From contig NZ_FTNV01000003.1 in NCBI RefSeq assembly GCF_900156535.1, positions 434,001-498,000 of the forward strand: 64,000 nucleotides of DNA, read 5' to 3'. Both the position numbers and the translations under genes were made by a program. This stretch comes from Roseovarius nanhaiticus. Its GTDB lineage: Bacteria; Pseudomonadota; Alphaproteobacteria; Rhodobacterales; Rhodobacteraceae. The notes under the pieces are model-generated. The model saw only the letters and a list, made by a program, of their open reading frames with translations. It did no database searches and had not been told where the DNA came from. This document shows positions 47,145 through 56,398 of this stretch, in pieces (position 1 is the first letter of the stretch; each line of letters starts with the position of its first letter).

Positions 47145-48101
47145 GTGCGTGATCTGAAAATCCCCAGCCAGCGCCATCCTGAAAAGGCACGGCGCCCCGA
47201 TAATGCGCAGCCGAAAAAGCCGGATTGGATTCGCGTCAAGGCGCCGGGGGGGCAGGGCTATGCCGAAACCGCCCGCATCATGCGCGACAACAATCTGACG
47301 ACCGTCTGCGAAGAGGCGGGATGCCCCAATGTTGGCGAATGCTGGAGCCAGGGCCACGCCACCATGATGATCATGGGCGAGGTCTGCACCCGCGCCTGCA
47401 CCTTTTGCAACATCGCCACCGGCAAGCCGCCCGAGGATCTGGACGTTTTCGAGCCGGGCCGCGTCGCCGATGCCGTGCAAAAGCTGGGCCTGAACCACGT
47501 CGTCATCACTTCGGTCGACCGAGACGACGTCGAGGATGGCGGAGCCGAGCATTTCGCGCAGACCATCCGCGCCATTCGCCACCGCAGCCCAGGCACCACG
47601 ATCGAGATCCTGACGCCCGATTTCCTGCATTGCGACCCGTCGGTCCTGCAAATCGTCGTCGATGCCAAGCCGGATGTTTTTAACCACAATCTCGAAACGG
47701 TGCCTGGTCTCTATCCGTCCGTGCGCCCCGGCGCGCGCTATTTCCACAGCCTGCGCCTCTTGCAGCGCGTCAAGGAGATGGATCCCGAGATCTTCACCAA
47801 GTCCGGCATCATGGTCGGCCTCGGAGAAGAGCGCGCGGCGGTGCATCAGGTGATGGATGACATGCGTGCGGCGGATATCGATTTTCTCACCATCGGTCAG
47901 TACCTTCAGCCGACGCCGAAGCACCATGTGCTGGACCGTTTCGTCACGCCCGACGAATTCAAGGCCTACGAGAAGGCCGCGTTCGGCAAAGGATTCTTGA
48001 TGGTGTCGGCCACGCCGCTCACCCGCTCGTCCTATCACGCGGGCGACGATTTCGCACGCTTGCGCGAGGCGCGGCTTGCCCGGCTGGCCAAGGCGGTTTG
48101 A
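47145..48101 (+). CDS. lipA: Lipoyl synthase LipA
   Basis: Radical-SAM enzyme that inserts two sulfurs into octanoyl groups on E2/H proteins. From GTG 47145 (GAGGA 7 bases upstream) it is 318 aa. It has the auxiliary cluster motif [12 protein letters not shown], the radical-SAM motif CTRACTFC, the EILTPDF and NHNLETV segments, and the C-terminal RSSYHAG motif that supplies the Ser ligand. The frame is open into oxyR, but those residues are not conserved-looking. Confidence 0.96.
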   Translation: MRDLKIPSQRHPEKARRPDNAQPKKPDWIRVKAPGGQGYAETARIMRDNNLTTVCEEAGCPNVGECWSQGHATMMIMGEVCTRACTFCNIATGKPPEDLDVFEPGRVADAVQKLGLNHVVITSVDRDDVEDGGAEHFAQTIRAIRHRSPGTTIEILTPDFLHCDPSVLQIVVDAKPDVFNHNLETVPGLYPSVRPGARYFHSLRLLQRVKEMDPEIFTKSGIMVGLGEERAAVHQVMDDMRAADIDFLTIGQYLQPTPKHHVLDRFVTPDEFKAYEKAAFGKGFLMVSATPLTRSSYHAGDDFARLREARLARLAKAV

Positions 48102-48513
48102 GGTCGCTCAGTTGACGATCTCATAAAAGCCGCGCGGACTCGCGCCCGAGCGCAGATTACCCGACGGCGGTGCTTGAAAACGACCCTTCGGGCAGTGACA
48201 GACCTCTTCGCAATTGACGATATCCGCGCGGGCGCCGTTGCAAATGCTGGCAAGGTTCAGGTTTGCTCGAAGGAGGTGCGGAGCGTGCCGCTCTGCGATG
48301 AGCGCCCGAGCCGATCTTGGTCCGCCTGGCTTGCGCTTGACAGCTGAACTTCCCAGTGCGCACCCCGGTAACCATTGGTTGCGTGACACGATCAGACGGG
48401 GGCTGGCATGCGAATAGTTTTGAGCTCTGCCATCTTTTTTTCACGGCTGGACATCGCGGCGGTCAAGCAGTGGTCTTATCGGCAAAACCTGAAAGCGGTA
48501 TAACGAAGCGACC
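48102..48513. other. Intergenic region; no clear gene
   Basis: A Cys-rich minus-strand frame (48108-48389) has a segment ICNGARADIVNCEEVCHCPKG that looks protein-like, but its N-terminal part does not, and no ribosome site fits. It may be a gene relic. Nothing else is supported. Confidence 0.35.
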
Positions 48514-48777
48514 ATGACAGCGGTGGAGTCCGTTGAGTCAGCCACGACCGAGCTTGTTGACGCGATCCGGCGCGCTTGCGCGCAAGCGGAGAAATCGATC
48601 GCTCAAATGATTGCGTTTCTCTCGCTATGCACAACTGTCGGTTTGGTGGCGCAGATGATTGACTTTGCGCATTCACCTGTATCCCCGGACTTGCTGACGA
48701 GGCGTATTCTTTCGGCGGTATCCGGTGTCTTGGTCGTGTTTCTGACGGCACTCGTATGGAAACGGTCGAGGCAGTAG
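48514..48777 (+). CDS. Hypothetical small membrane protein (87 aa)
   Basis: An 87-aa ORF with an N-terminal polar helix (SATTELVDAIRRACAQAEKS) and two hydrophobic segments (about 30-48 and 65-82) ending in KRSRQ. A weak GAAGCG ribosome site precedes the ATG. Its membrane layout suggests it is real, but I know no family. It is the last plausible host gene before the tRNA and the integrated element. Confidence 0.5.
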   Translation: MTAVESVESATTELVDAIRRACAQAEKSIAQMIAFLSLCTTVGLVAQMIDFAHSPVSPDLLTRRILSAVSGVLVVFLTALVWKRSRQ

Positions 48778-49476
48778 CCAGACGAGTCGTCGTGTCTTGA
48801 TTATCTCGCAGCGCGGCATATTCTGACGCGGGCCGCTCAAAATACATCAAAGCGTCAAGCAGAGGCCGCGCGATGGTCCAAGCAATCAGTGTGCGCTTGT
48901 AATCAGGGATGCGATCGATACGCCTCGACACGAGCGCGCAACTCGTGCGGCCTGCCTTTGCGTTCTGTACTCTATCCTTACCCGCTGCCGGACCGACAAC
49001 ACAGGTTTGAGACGCATGCCGCCCTTGTCTTTAAAGCCTTTTAGGGAAGGGGTAGCAGGGGATATACCGCTTGAAAACTTCGGAAATGCCATCGACCTTC
49101 AAGCGCTCACGACCTGCCACGAGCGGCGCTTAACCTTGATTCCAAGGTTTAGATACTGCGAGGCTGGGAGGTCCTCCAGGCCGTTGGGGAGATTGCATAT
49201 GACCGCCTCTCAGCCTCTTCCTACTCGCTTCAGCGTTGGCTTCAAATCCAAGCCCGATGCAAGCAATTCTACGCACATGAGGGACGAGCGCCGGATCAAG
49301 CGGTAACCGCAGTGCCGACGGTTCTTATGGTCTGCCCTGCCAGCGCGTCGGACGTACTCACACGGAGGCCACGCAGATACCGAAACGCCATTCTGGTACT
49401 TTGGGAATTTGATGCACTTTTTTGCCAAGAACCCTCTGGACGCCGCCAAACCCCATTGCTATACGGCACCTCGTGT
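48778..49476. other. Gene-poor 0.7 kb before tRNA-Asn
   Basis: Six-frame reading shows only short frames with no ribosome sites or recognisable motifs. The composition is less GC-rich than the core genes. It probably contains decayed sequence from earlier events at the tRNA site. A possible tRNA promoter -10 (TATACG, 49460-49465) lies 11 bases before the tRNA. Confidence 0.4.
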
Positions 49477-49551
49477 TCCGGCGTAGCTCAGCGGTAGAGC
49501 AGTTGACTGTTAATCAATTGGTCGTAGGTTCGATCCCTACCGCCGGAGCCA
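49477..49551 (+). tRNA. tRNA-Asn(GUU)
   Basis: A 75-base cloverleaf with CCA encoded. The acceptor TCCGGCG pairs with CGCCGGA, discriminator G. The anticodon loop is CTGTTAA with anticodon GTT at 49509-49511, and the T-loop is TTCGATC. Its 3' 45 bases are repeated at 60585-60629, so it is the integration target of the element and is kept intact by the insertion. Confidence 0.95.
49507..49551 (+). repeat. attL (45-bp direct repeat in tRNA-Asn)
   Basis: Exact 45-bp identity with 60585-60629. The match begins at the 5' base of the anticodon loop and ends with CCA. It marks the left junction of the integrative element. Confidence 0.93.
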
Positions 49552-49559
49552 TAAGTTTC

Positions 49560-49590
49560 AAGGGCTTGGCGAGCAATCGCTGAGCCCTTT
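49560..49590 (+). terminator. Hairpin terminator supplied by the element after tRNA-Asn
   Basis: A 7-bp stem AAGGGCT and AGCCCTT (49560-49566 with 49583-49589), followed by TCT. It lies 8 bp after the tRNA CCA, inside the element. A similar hairpin follows attR. Confidence 0.5.
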
Positions 49591-49826
49591 CTGCTCCTCG
49601 CACCATGGTAGGACACAAATAGGCCGCAGCGCAGCGGTTAGCTTCGGTAACTTTTGGGAGTTCGGCTTCCTGAGAGCAACAATAGTCCACAGAAATACCT
49701 GAGTGCTGTTCTGAGTTGATCCTCGTCGAGCCAATGAGACTGGATCAAGGCAATGGTGCGTTGCAAAAAGATCAGATATTAGGGGGAAGAGCAGACCGAA
49801 ACCATGAGGCGAAGTTCGTAAGTGCC

Positions 49827-52394
49827 ATGACCAACTTGGAAAAACGAATTGATGACTTCAGAAGCTCTGTCGTCTCAAGCCTCTTGTCTCCAACAGACTT
49901 TGTCGACTGGGGTGCAGTCTCGCGCGAGATGTCACAGCAAACTAGAGCTATCGCTGATCTTCAAGATTTTGTTGACCATGGGAACTTAAGCTACGAAGCG
50001 TTGGCATCACACTTGTCCGAGAAGCCAGCAACCTATCCACTTTTGCTTTCGCTTTTGGCGTTCAATGCTTCAGGTTCGCAGATTGAAAAGTGGGGACTTC
50101 CAGAAAGGGTTCCAACGGAACCTACACAGCGGCAGCGTCTAGCTAAGAACCTGACAACAATCGGTTACTCTGAACTCTTTACTGAGAATTCTCGTATCAG
50201 CGATCAGTTGAGAGTTGCCGAAATCTATAAAGACAGCTTCAAGCGCCGATTTCGTTCTGGAAATCAGTTCGAGAAAAGCGTTTCGGGGCTTGTCAAGAAA
50301 GCAGTTTCGATAGCCAACGATCATTGTGAAGAACAACTGCGCAGTGCAGGCACTAGTGTTTTACGGCACTCATCGGTGGCGAGGTTCTTAGATCACGTTA
50401 TTATGCAAGGCCAAAGGCCGATTGCGGGTATCGCCACGGTTTTTCAACAGCAGTCAGGAGGCCGCCAGCAGCGTGAACTCTCGGTAACTTATCCTACCCT
50501 ACAAAGGAATTTGCGCGAACTTGGCATGTCGCTAGTCTTAATTGCTGACGGCCCAGGTTTTCAAGATGCTTCACCAAGAGCGCTCCAAGCGCTTTTCGAA
50601 GGTGTCAGATTCCCCATGACTATCCGACAGGCAGGAGATGGCGAATTGGTCGACGCCTTGCTGGCGGCGAGTACTGAACCAGAGATTGCTCCCTTGGAGA
50701 GCGCTGCAGTCGATCGGCTAATTGATGCTGCGTTAAATGAGCGAGGAGAAGTTAATGCTTCAGATCTGCCTCTAGGGAGCAAGGAAGCTACGCTTGCGAT
50801 GGCTAAATTTGCTGAAGTGCATCGGGACCTTTCCATTCGAATGTCCTTTGACGGCACACACCTAGAGTGGGACAACCGTGAACATGTGCAGTCGGCGATC
50901 AATTTAGAGACATCGTTTGAGCCCGAATTAGCCGTTAAGCTGTTCTCGTTCCTCATGAGCGCAGACGAAATCGAAATAAAAAATTCGAACGGCGACTGTG
51001 ACGCCATAGTGGAAATTGACAAGGTTGCCCCCTTTCCACAGAAGCTCTTTGTCAAGGCAACAGGAAACGACTTTGACAACAGTTTGGCACAAGCCGCGTC
51101 AGCAAAATCGATGGAGTTCGCCCACGATGCTCGCTTTTCTGTGCTCATTCTTTCGGAGGAGTTGCGTGCACCTGACCTAGAAGAGCATAGACGGATGCAG
51201 TCGTTACGCCCAGTTAGCATAATTGTTTTATCCCCAGCGCAGCTGAAAAAAGCGAGCAAATCTTCGACGCCGCGCGCACTTTTCGTGGACGAGCTTTTGG
51301 GACAAGCAGACTTGTCCAAGGTCAGTCCGTTTGTTCTTTCTAATGCAACGCCCAGCAGAATGTTCTTCGGTCGAGAGCAAGAAGCAGCAGCTACGCTCGC
51401 CACTATTAGTACGAACAGTGTCGCGATCCTTGGAAGTCGACGGATAGGCAAAACGTCGCTACTCAGACGTTTGCGCGAAGATTTGAAGGACGCCAATTTC
51501 TCCCCATTTTTCACTGACTGCCAGACCGTTCGTACTTGGCAGGACTTCGCAAACTTGGCGCAACGCGATTGGCATGTTTCTGTTCCTGGTGAATTCTCCC
51601 CCAACCACTTGACCGACCTAGTGCAACAGCTCAGGCAGAGGTCAGAAGACCCGGTTGTTATTTTGCTGGATGAGATCGACCAGCTCCTACTTTGGGATAT
51701 GCAACACGACGAAAACTCCGTACCGGAGGCCTTCTTCCGAGCATGTCGATCAATATCGCAATCTGGGGCAGCACAGTTCGTTTTTACTGGTGAACGAGTA
51801 ATATCAAAGAAACTTTGGGACCCGCAGTCTCCCCATTGGAATTTCTGCCGCCCCATTCAATTAACTCAATTACCGCGCAAAGACGCGCTTGAACTACTGC
51901 TGATACCTCTAAGCGGTCTTGGCATTGACCTACCACAACGAAGTGAGACATCTGAACTGGTATGGCGGTTCACGAGCGGACATCCACAGCTCGTTCAGTT
52001 TCTAGGGGATCGGCTAATTCGAAATTTAGAAGTCGGGCGCCACAATACTTCATACTCCATCGATGCGGATGACGTTATGAAGGTGGCGCATTCGTTTGAT
52101 TACGCCGAGCACTACGTTTCCACCTACCTCGGGCAAGCAAACAGTTTAGAGCGCGCTATCGCTCGTAGCTTTGGGGCCGCCTCAAAGAAAAAGGCACAGC
52201 TAAGGGACGTGGCAAGAAGCGAACACGCAGATGTTCTCGAGGACGAGTTCGAGACAGCGCTGCGTATGCTTCAATTGTACGGAATTCTTGAAGTTGAAGA
52301 TAATCTTTTCAAGTTGAGAGCTGATTGGCTCCCTGAAGCGCTGACGCATTTTGGTGCATCTGAAAACGCAAGCATTTTATCGACAAGGAAATAA
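49827..52394 (+). CDS. Degenerate DpnII-like nuclease domain fused to P-loop ATPase
   Basis: An 855-aa protein from ATG 49827 (an upstream TTG at 49716 is possible; no start has a strong ribosome site). Residues 1-285 follow the DpnII/MboI endonuclease layout: DFR...FVDW start, FLDHVI (D189), then GIATV, QQQSGGRQQRE, and LIADGPGFQ. In active enzymes the GIATV position reads IETN, so the catalytic Glu is Ala (A203) here and the domain is probably inactive. A middle region (about 300-480) has a second Mrr-like alpha/beta pattern. A STAND/AAA-type ATPase follows, with FFGREQE, Walker A GSRRIGKTS (536-544), Walker B VILLDEID (D615), FTGER, and a C-terminal winged helix. It is followed 4 bp later by the second ATPase gene. 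Confidence 0.8.
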   Translation: MTNLEKRIDDFRSSVVSSLLSPTDFVDWGAVSREMSQQTRAIADLQDFVDHGNLSYEALASHLSEKPATYPLLLSLLAFNASGSQIEKWGLPERVPTEPTQRQRLAKNLTTIGYSELFTENSRISDQLRVAEIYKDSFKRRFRSGNQFEKSVSGLVKKAVSIANDHCEEQLRSAGTSVLRHSSVARFLDHVIMQGQRPIAGIATVFQQQSGGRQQRELSVTYPTLQRNLRELGMSLVLIADGPGFQDASPRALQALFEGVRFPMTIRQAGDGELVDALLAASTEPEIAPLESAAVDRLIDAALNERGEVNASDLPLGSKEATLAMAKFAEVHRDLSIRMSFDGTHLEWDNREHVQSAINLETSFEPELAVKLFSFLMSADEIEIKNSNGDCDAIVEIDKVAPFPQKLFVKATGNDFDNSLAQAASAKSMEFAHDARFSVLILSEELRAPDLEEHRRMQSLRPVSIIVLSPAQLKKASKSSTPRALFVDELLGQADLSKVSPFVLSNATPSRMFFGREQEAAATLATISTNSVAILGSRRIGKTSLLRRLREDLKDANFSPFFTDCQTVRTWQDFANLAQRDWHVSVPGEFSPNHLTDLVQQLRQRSEDPVVILLDEIDQLLLWDMQHDENSVPEAFFRACRSISQSGAAQFVFTGERVISKKLWDPQSPHWNFCRPIQLTQLPRKDALELLLIPLSGLGIDLPQRSETSELVWRFTSGHPQLVQFLGDRLIRNLEVGRHNTSYSIDADDVMKVAHSFDYAEHYVSTYLGQANSLERAIARSFGAASKKKAQLRDVARSEHADVLEDEFETALRMLQLYGILEVEDNLFKLRADWLPEALTHFGASENASILSTRK

Positions 52395-52398
52395 TTTG

Positions 52399-53889
52399 AT
52401 GGTTTTCTATCAGGGGCCTATCCCGATTGGGAACGACAGCTACATCGAGCGCGATTTAGTTAATATTCTTTGTGGTGAACTTCTAAACGAACGCTGGGTG
52501 TTGTTCCTTGGTCCGCGACAACATGGCAAAACTACGGCGTTAATTCGAGTTAAGAAGCTCATAGATGATGCCGGAATACAATGCGTCTATGTCGACTTGC
52601 AACAGCAACCACCGCTGGAGAGCTACTCTGGTTTCGTCAACTGGTTCTCAGCGAAGGTTGCAGAGCAACTTGGCGCAGAGTTCGAGCAAGATGAAAGCTT
52701 GGACGACTTACAGGTTGCACTAAATCGAGTGCTACCAGAAGGTACAAGCCGGGTCGTCGTACTTGTAGACGAAGCATCAAATATCCAAAGAGATGATTGG
52801 CGTAACTCATTCTTTGGCCAACTACGTGGTCTTTCGAGTGCAAGGGCATTCGCAGAGGACATAGACGCATCAAAGCGGCTTACATTTTTGTTCTCCGGCA
52901 CGTTTCGGCCAGAGACGCTGATCGATGCAGCCAACTCACCTTTTAATGTTTGCGAAAAGATAGAAACGGTCGATTTGACTGAAGAAGAGGTGCATCGGCT
53001 GGCTATGCTCACACTAGGGGAGGATGAGCGGTCGCGACAAATTTCTGAAAAGGTGTTTTCCGCAGTAGGAGGTCAACCCTATTTGATACAGAGGTTGCTT
53101 GGAAAAGCATCGGGGGCCGAAAATCAGCAGGCTGCGTTAGCGACGGCGATTGATGAGCTTAAGACAGGCCAAGCCGATCATATAATCAACCTGTTCTCTC
53201 GCTATTTGGCTGAGACTAATTTGACGAAATTGGTTGCAACGTTGGCAGCTAATGGAGAGCTTGATAACTCTCCAGCTGACCCAGACTACGCGTTTTTGTG
53301 CACCGGTGGCCTTGCCAAAAGAAACGGCGGCAAAATTATTTTTAGAAATGCTGTTTACGAAGAAGTCGCCAAGACAAGCCCACAGATAGGGAACAGTGAT
53401 CCAGCGGGTGAAAGAGCGCCTGTTTTTCCACTCAGACCTGAGAGTTTCAGAAAACTTATCGATGATGAGCTTAGAGAGATAGCATATAGTGCTCAACAAG
53501 GCGCCGTTGCTTCATACATGGGCAATAGCAACAGATTGGCACTGGCAGGATATGGCTGTTCAATTGAAGCCATCCTGATTGACTACCTAAAGCGCAAGTC
53601 TGAACAAGAAAGGCGCGCCGCGGGCCAACAAGCGCCGCAGTGCAACCTCAACAACTTCGAAACCTATGCAGACGCAGGCAGCCTACGTCTGGTTAACCTT
53701 GTCAAAATAGCCAATCGTCTCTTGGGCTCTAACGCCCAAGTGCCAGATGCCCTTAGGGATTGGAGAAACCTAGTTCACCCAAGCGTAGCCACACAAAACT
53801 ATATGAGAGACGAACAACTGGCGCCAGAAGTTCGAGCTGCGGCTGCTCTTCACGAGATATTTCTGCGTGATCTACCTGAGCAGCCTTAG
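52399..53889 (+). CDS. AAA-like ATPase with HEPN-like C-terminal domain
   Basis: A 496-aa protein from ATG 52399, with AAGGAA 8 bases upstream, inside the end of the previous gene's leader. It has the AAA-like (prokaryotic STAND relative) ATPase domain: FYQGPIPI..YIERDL, Walker A GPRQHGKTT (38-46), Walker B VVLVDEAS (D124, E125) and the LFSGTFRPE sensor. A winged helix lies at about 280-345. The C-terminal 130 residues look like a HEPN-type helical domain with RDWRNLVHP (R453-H460). HEPN domains are often RNases in defence systems; activity here is an inference. It forms an operon with the upstream pseudo-nuclease ATPase. Confidence 0.78.
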   Translation: MVFYQGPIPIGNDSYIERDLVNILCGELLNERWVLFLGPRQHGKTTALIRVKKLIDDAGIQCVYVDLQQQPPLESYSGFVNWFSAKVAEQLGAEFEQDESLDDLQVALNRVLPEGTSRVVVLVDEASNIQRDDWRNSFFGQLRGLSSARAFAEDIDASKRLTFLFSGTFRPETLIDAANSPFNVCEKIETVDLTEEEVHRLAMLTLGEDERSRQISEKVFSAVGGQPYLIQRLLGKASGAENQQAALATAIDELKTGQADHIINLFSRYLAETNLTKLVATLAANGELDNSPADPDYAFLCTGGLAKRNGGKIIFRNAVYEEVAKTSPQIGNSDPAGERAPVFPLRPESFRKLIDDELREIAYSAQQGAVASYMGNSNRLALAGYGCSIEAILIDYLKRKSEQERRAAGQQAPQCNLNNFETYADAGSLRLVNLVKIANRLLGSNAQVPDALRDWRNLVHPSVATQNYMRDEQLAPEVRAAAALHEIFLRDLPEQP

Positions 53890-53943
53890 GATCGGATTGA
53901 ATTTCCGGTGTAAGACTGCTGTGATAGTATTGGATTTAGTATA

Positions 53944-55194
53944 CTAAGGCTCAGATAAGGTTAACTTGGGAGACGTTTTCCTTTGCCTCTCTTTTTGCCT
54001 TTTCGTTCCCGGGTGGTCTTTGTGTTCACCGACCATATACATGTACTTTCCAGGCACTTTATCGACGGGCTCCGGCTCTGGAACTGGCAACCGCTTCGGC
54101 GGGAGAAGTCTCAGCGAGCCTTCCGGGGCATCGTCCAATATCTGCGACCGGATGGAACGAGCCAAAACTTCGGCAACAAGCGACGGTACTGCATTCCCCA
54201 GCATTTTTTGCACATCGGTTCGGCCGCAATCAAACACCAAACCATCTGGAAAGGTTTGAATTCGGCACATCTCTTGTGTGGTCAGTTTGCGATTATTCCA
54301 GTGGAATGGACCAACTGCGGAACCCGGCTGCGCTTGTATGGTCCATGATGGCTGGTCTTTGGCAAGTTTCAACAGGAAACTCCAGTATCGAGTTCGCCAA
54401 CCAAACAAGTTTTGACCGCCTCGGCGATTTGTATGCCAAAGGTAGTTGTGACCCTCAGGGATCGACGGTAGTAGATCACCCCATTTTCCCCCTACCGCAA
54501 TTGAAGTTTCATTAGAATTCTTAGGAAGGTCTCCGATTGCATCCCAAGCCGTACGGAATGGCTCTCGATCATCCAAAGGCGCGATTTCGTCTACTGAAGC
54601 ATGCGTTTCCGCAGGAAATTGAAAATCACGCCCGTCCCGGCTTGCGATAAGAAAAACGCGCTCCCGAGCTTGTGGAACGCCGTATCGAGCGGAATTCACC
54701 ATTTTCCAGTGAACTTTGTAGTTAGTTCCAGCTTTTGTGTTAATCGCATCAATGCCAGACAACAGATGCTTCAATCCTTCGTCTTTGTCACGATAAACGA
54801 GCCCATACACATTCTCTAAGAGAAACGCTTTGGGCTTTGTATCGCGAAGCACACGCAAAAACGCATCCAGCGTAGACGCCCGAGGGTCGTCCAGCCGCCG
54901 AGTATCACCGTTAAACCAATATGACGACTTCGAGAACGGCTGGCAGGGTGGCCCGCCGATCAGTACATCGGCTTCTTCGGGAAGTAGCTGTGCCGCTGTG
55001 AGTATCTGTTCCGAAGAGAAGTTGTGTATGTCGCCTTCCAGAACAGGCCACTCAGGCCGATTGAGACGCATTGTGCGGCAGGCGACCTTATCGATTTCGC
55101 AAGCGACGCGCGTAACAAACCCTGCAGCTTCAAAGCCGAAATCAAGACCCCCGACACCTGTGTAAAGGCTTATGACTTTAAGTTCCTTAGACAC
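53944..55194 (-). CDS. DNA (cytosine-5) methyltransferase of a SacI-like system
   Basis: A 416-aa m5C methyltransferase. It has the SAM motif I LYTGVGGLDFGFE, motif IV GGPPCQPFSK with catalytic C84, motif VI LLENVYG, motif VIII ARYGVPQARERVF, and motif IX/X with MLGNAVPSLVAE. A charged C-terminal tail follows. It is divergent from the SacI-type endonuclease gene 109 bp away, so the pair is a type II R-M system; the target GAGCTC is inferred from the endonuclease family. Confidence 0.92.
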   Translation of the reverse strand: MSKELKVISLYTGVGGLDFGFEAAGFVTRVACEIDKVACRTMRLNRPEWPVLEGDIHNFSSEQILTAAQLLPEEADVLIGGPPCQPFSKSSYWFNGDTRRLDDPRASTLDAFLRVLRDTKPKAFLLENVYGLVYRDKDEGLKHLLSGIDAINTKAGTNYKVHWKMVNSARYGVPQARERVFLIASRDGRDFQFPAETHASVDEIAPLDDREPFRTAWDAIGDLPKNSNETSIAVGGKWGDLLPSIPEGHNYLWHTNRRGGQNLFGWRTRYWSFLLKLAKDQPSWTIQAQPGSAVGPFHWNNRKLTTQEMCRIQTFPDGLVFDCGRTDVQKMLGNAVPSLVAEVLARSIRSQILDDAPEGSLRLLPPKRLPVPEPEPVDKVPGKYMYMVGEHKDHPGTKRQKERQRKTSPKLTLSEP

Positions 55195-55303
55195 GTGCGG
55201 ACCCCAACTTCTTGTAGCGACTTGACCCTCGAAACACTACCTGTTCTGTACTAGGTTGACAATGACCCGACACTCGAACCACAAAAAGCCTTAGGAAAAA
55301 GCA

Positions 55304-56386
55304 TTGAAGATTGACAAAGTAGCAGCGAAGGAGCTGGTGCGGCACCAAGCGGAGCGCGATGATGTACCATCTGCATGGATAGGTAAGGTTCGAGAGTTGT
55401 CGCGGTTGTGCGAAGAAGGGGTGTCCAAGACCCACTTGGCTTTTTTGGCGACCGCCATGCTTGCCAAAGCCTGCGACAGACGCGCAGACCTATTCGCTAT
55501 TAAGCCGCAGCACGCCAAGAACGCAGAAGGAGCTTTTTCGGCTCGGGTTCTGTGTCATAGCGTCTTAGTCCCCCTATCCGCCGAGCTTGGGTTTAGCTTA
55601 GGTGTGACTGGGCGAGAACCTCTGAACAATCAGCCTTACTTTCGGATGACGCGGCTGGACGATGGTACACCGGTCCATCCGGGTGGTCGGGCGGCATTCG
55701 AGTACATGCTGGACCTAGTAAGAGAACTAGAGCAAGGCGACGAGGAAAATGCTGCTGACGCGTTAGCGGCCTTTGTCGCAGTTCGCAGAGAATTCCAGCC
55801 AAACTACGCCGACCATAGCTCTTCGATTACGGTTGTGCCTTGGAAACTGGCAGAACTGGCGGAAGGTTTCGTCAGCGAAGCTTCCGAGAACGGACGTAGA
55901 GCGCAAGCCGTTGCGGCGGGCCTAATGGATACTGTCTACGGCGCGGATAGGGTTGAGAGCGGGCGTGTGAATGACCCTAGTCGTCGGCATCCCGGAGATG
56001 TGTGCGTAGTTAACGCTGAAAGAACTGGCTGGGAAAAAGCTATAGAGGTGCGCGACAAACCGGTGGCAGCTTCAGATGTTCAAATATTTGGGAAGAAGTG
56101 CTTGGACTTAGGGGTAAGAGACGCCGCGCTTCTGATGGTTTCAGAAAAGCAAACTATTTTGGATAGCGTGGCTCTGCAGCGCTGGGCACAAAACTTTGGA
56201 CTGGGCTTGACGCTGTTTGTGGGTTGGCAAAGTTTTGTGGAGCAAGTGCTCTACTGGAGCCCCCTAACAAAACCGGACGTTGCCAAATTGGCAATAGGAA
56301 CAATCCACAAACGGCTGGTCGAGGTTGAGGTTGCGGAGACGTCTGTCGTTCGCTGGCAAGAAATAACTGCGAAGGCAAATACTTGA
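55304..56386 (+). CDS. SacI-family type II restriction endonuclease
   Basis: A 360-aa RE_SacI-type enzyme. It starts at TTG 55304 with AGGAAAA just upstream. Family features are SKTHLAFLATAMLAKA, SARVLCHSVLVPLSAEL, VTGREPLNNQPYFR and the nuclease site HPGDVCVV (D232) with IEVRDKP (E248, R250, K252). All catalytic positions look intact. SacI cuts GAGCTC. Its neighbour is an m5C methyltransferase, which fits. Leaderless-type weak start may keep endonuclease expression low relative to the methyltransferase. Confidence 0.88.
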   Translation: MKIDKVAAKELVRHQAERDDVPSAWIGKVRELSRLCEEGVSKTHLAFLATAMLAKACDRRADLFAIKPQHAKNAEGAFSARVLCHSVLVPLSAELGFSLGVTGREPLNNQPYFRMTRLDDGTPVHPGGRAAFEYMLDLVRELEQGDEENAADALAAFVAVRREFQPNYADHSSSITVVPWKLAELAEGFVSEASENGRRAQAVAAGLMDTVYGADRVESGRVNDPSRRHPGDVCVVNAERTGWEKAIEVRDKPVAASDVQIFGKKCLDLGVRDAALLMVSEKQTILDSVALQRWAQNFGLGLTLFVGWQSFVEQVLYWSPLTKPDVAKLAIGTIHKRLVEVEVAETSVVRWQEITAKANT

Positions 56387-56398
56387 CGCTAAATGAAG

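Noticed and set aside
48108-48389. Cys-rich 93-codon minus-strand gene
   Set aside because: Only part of the frame looks protein-like and no ribosome site fits; listed as a possible relic.
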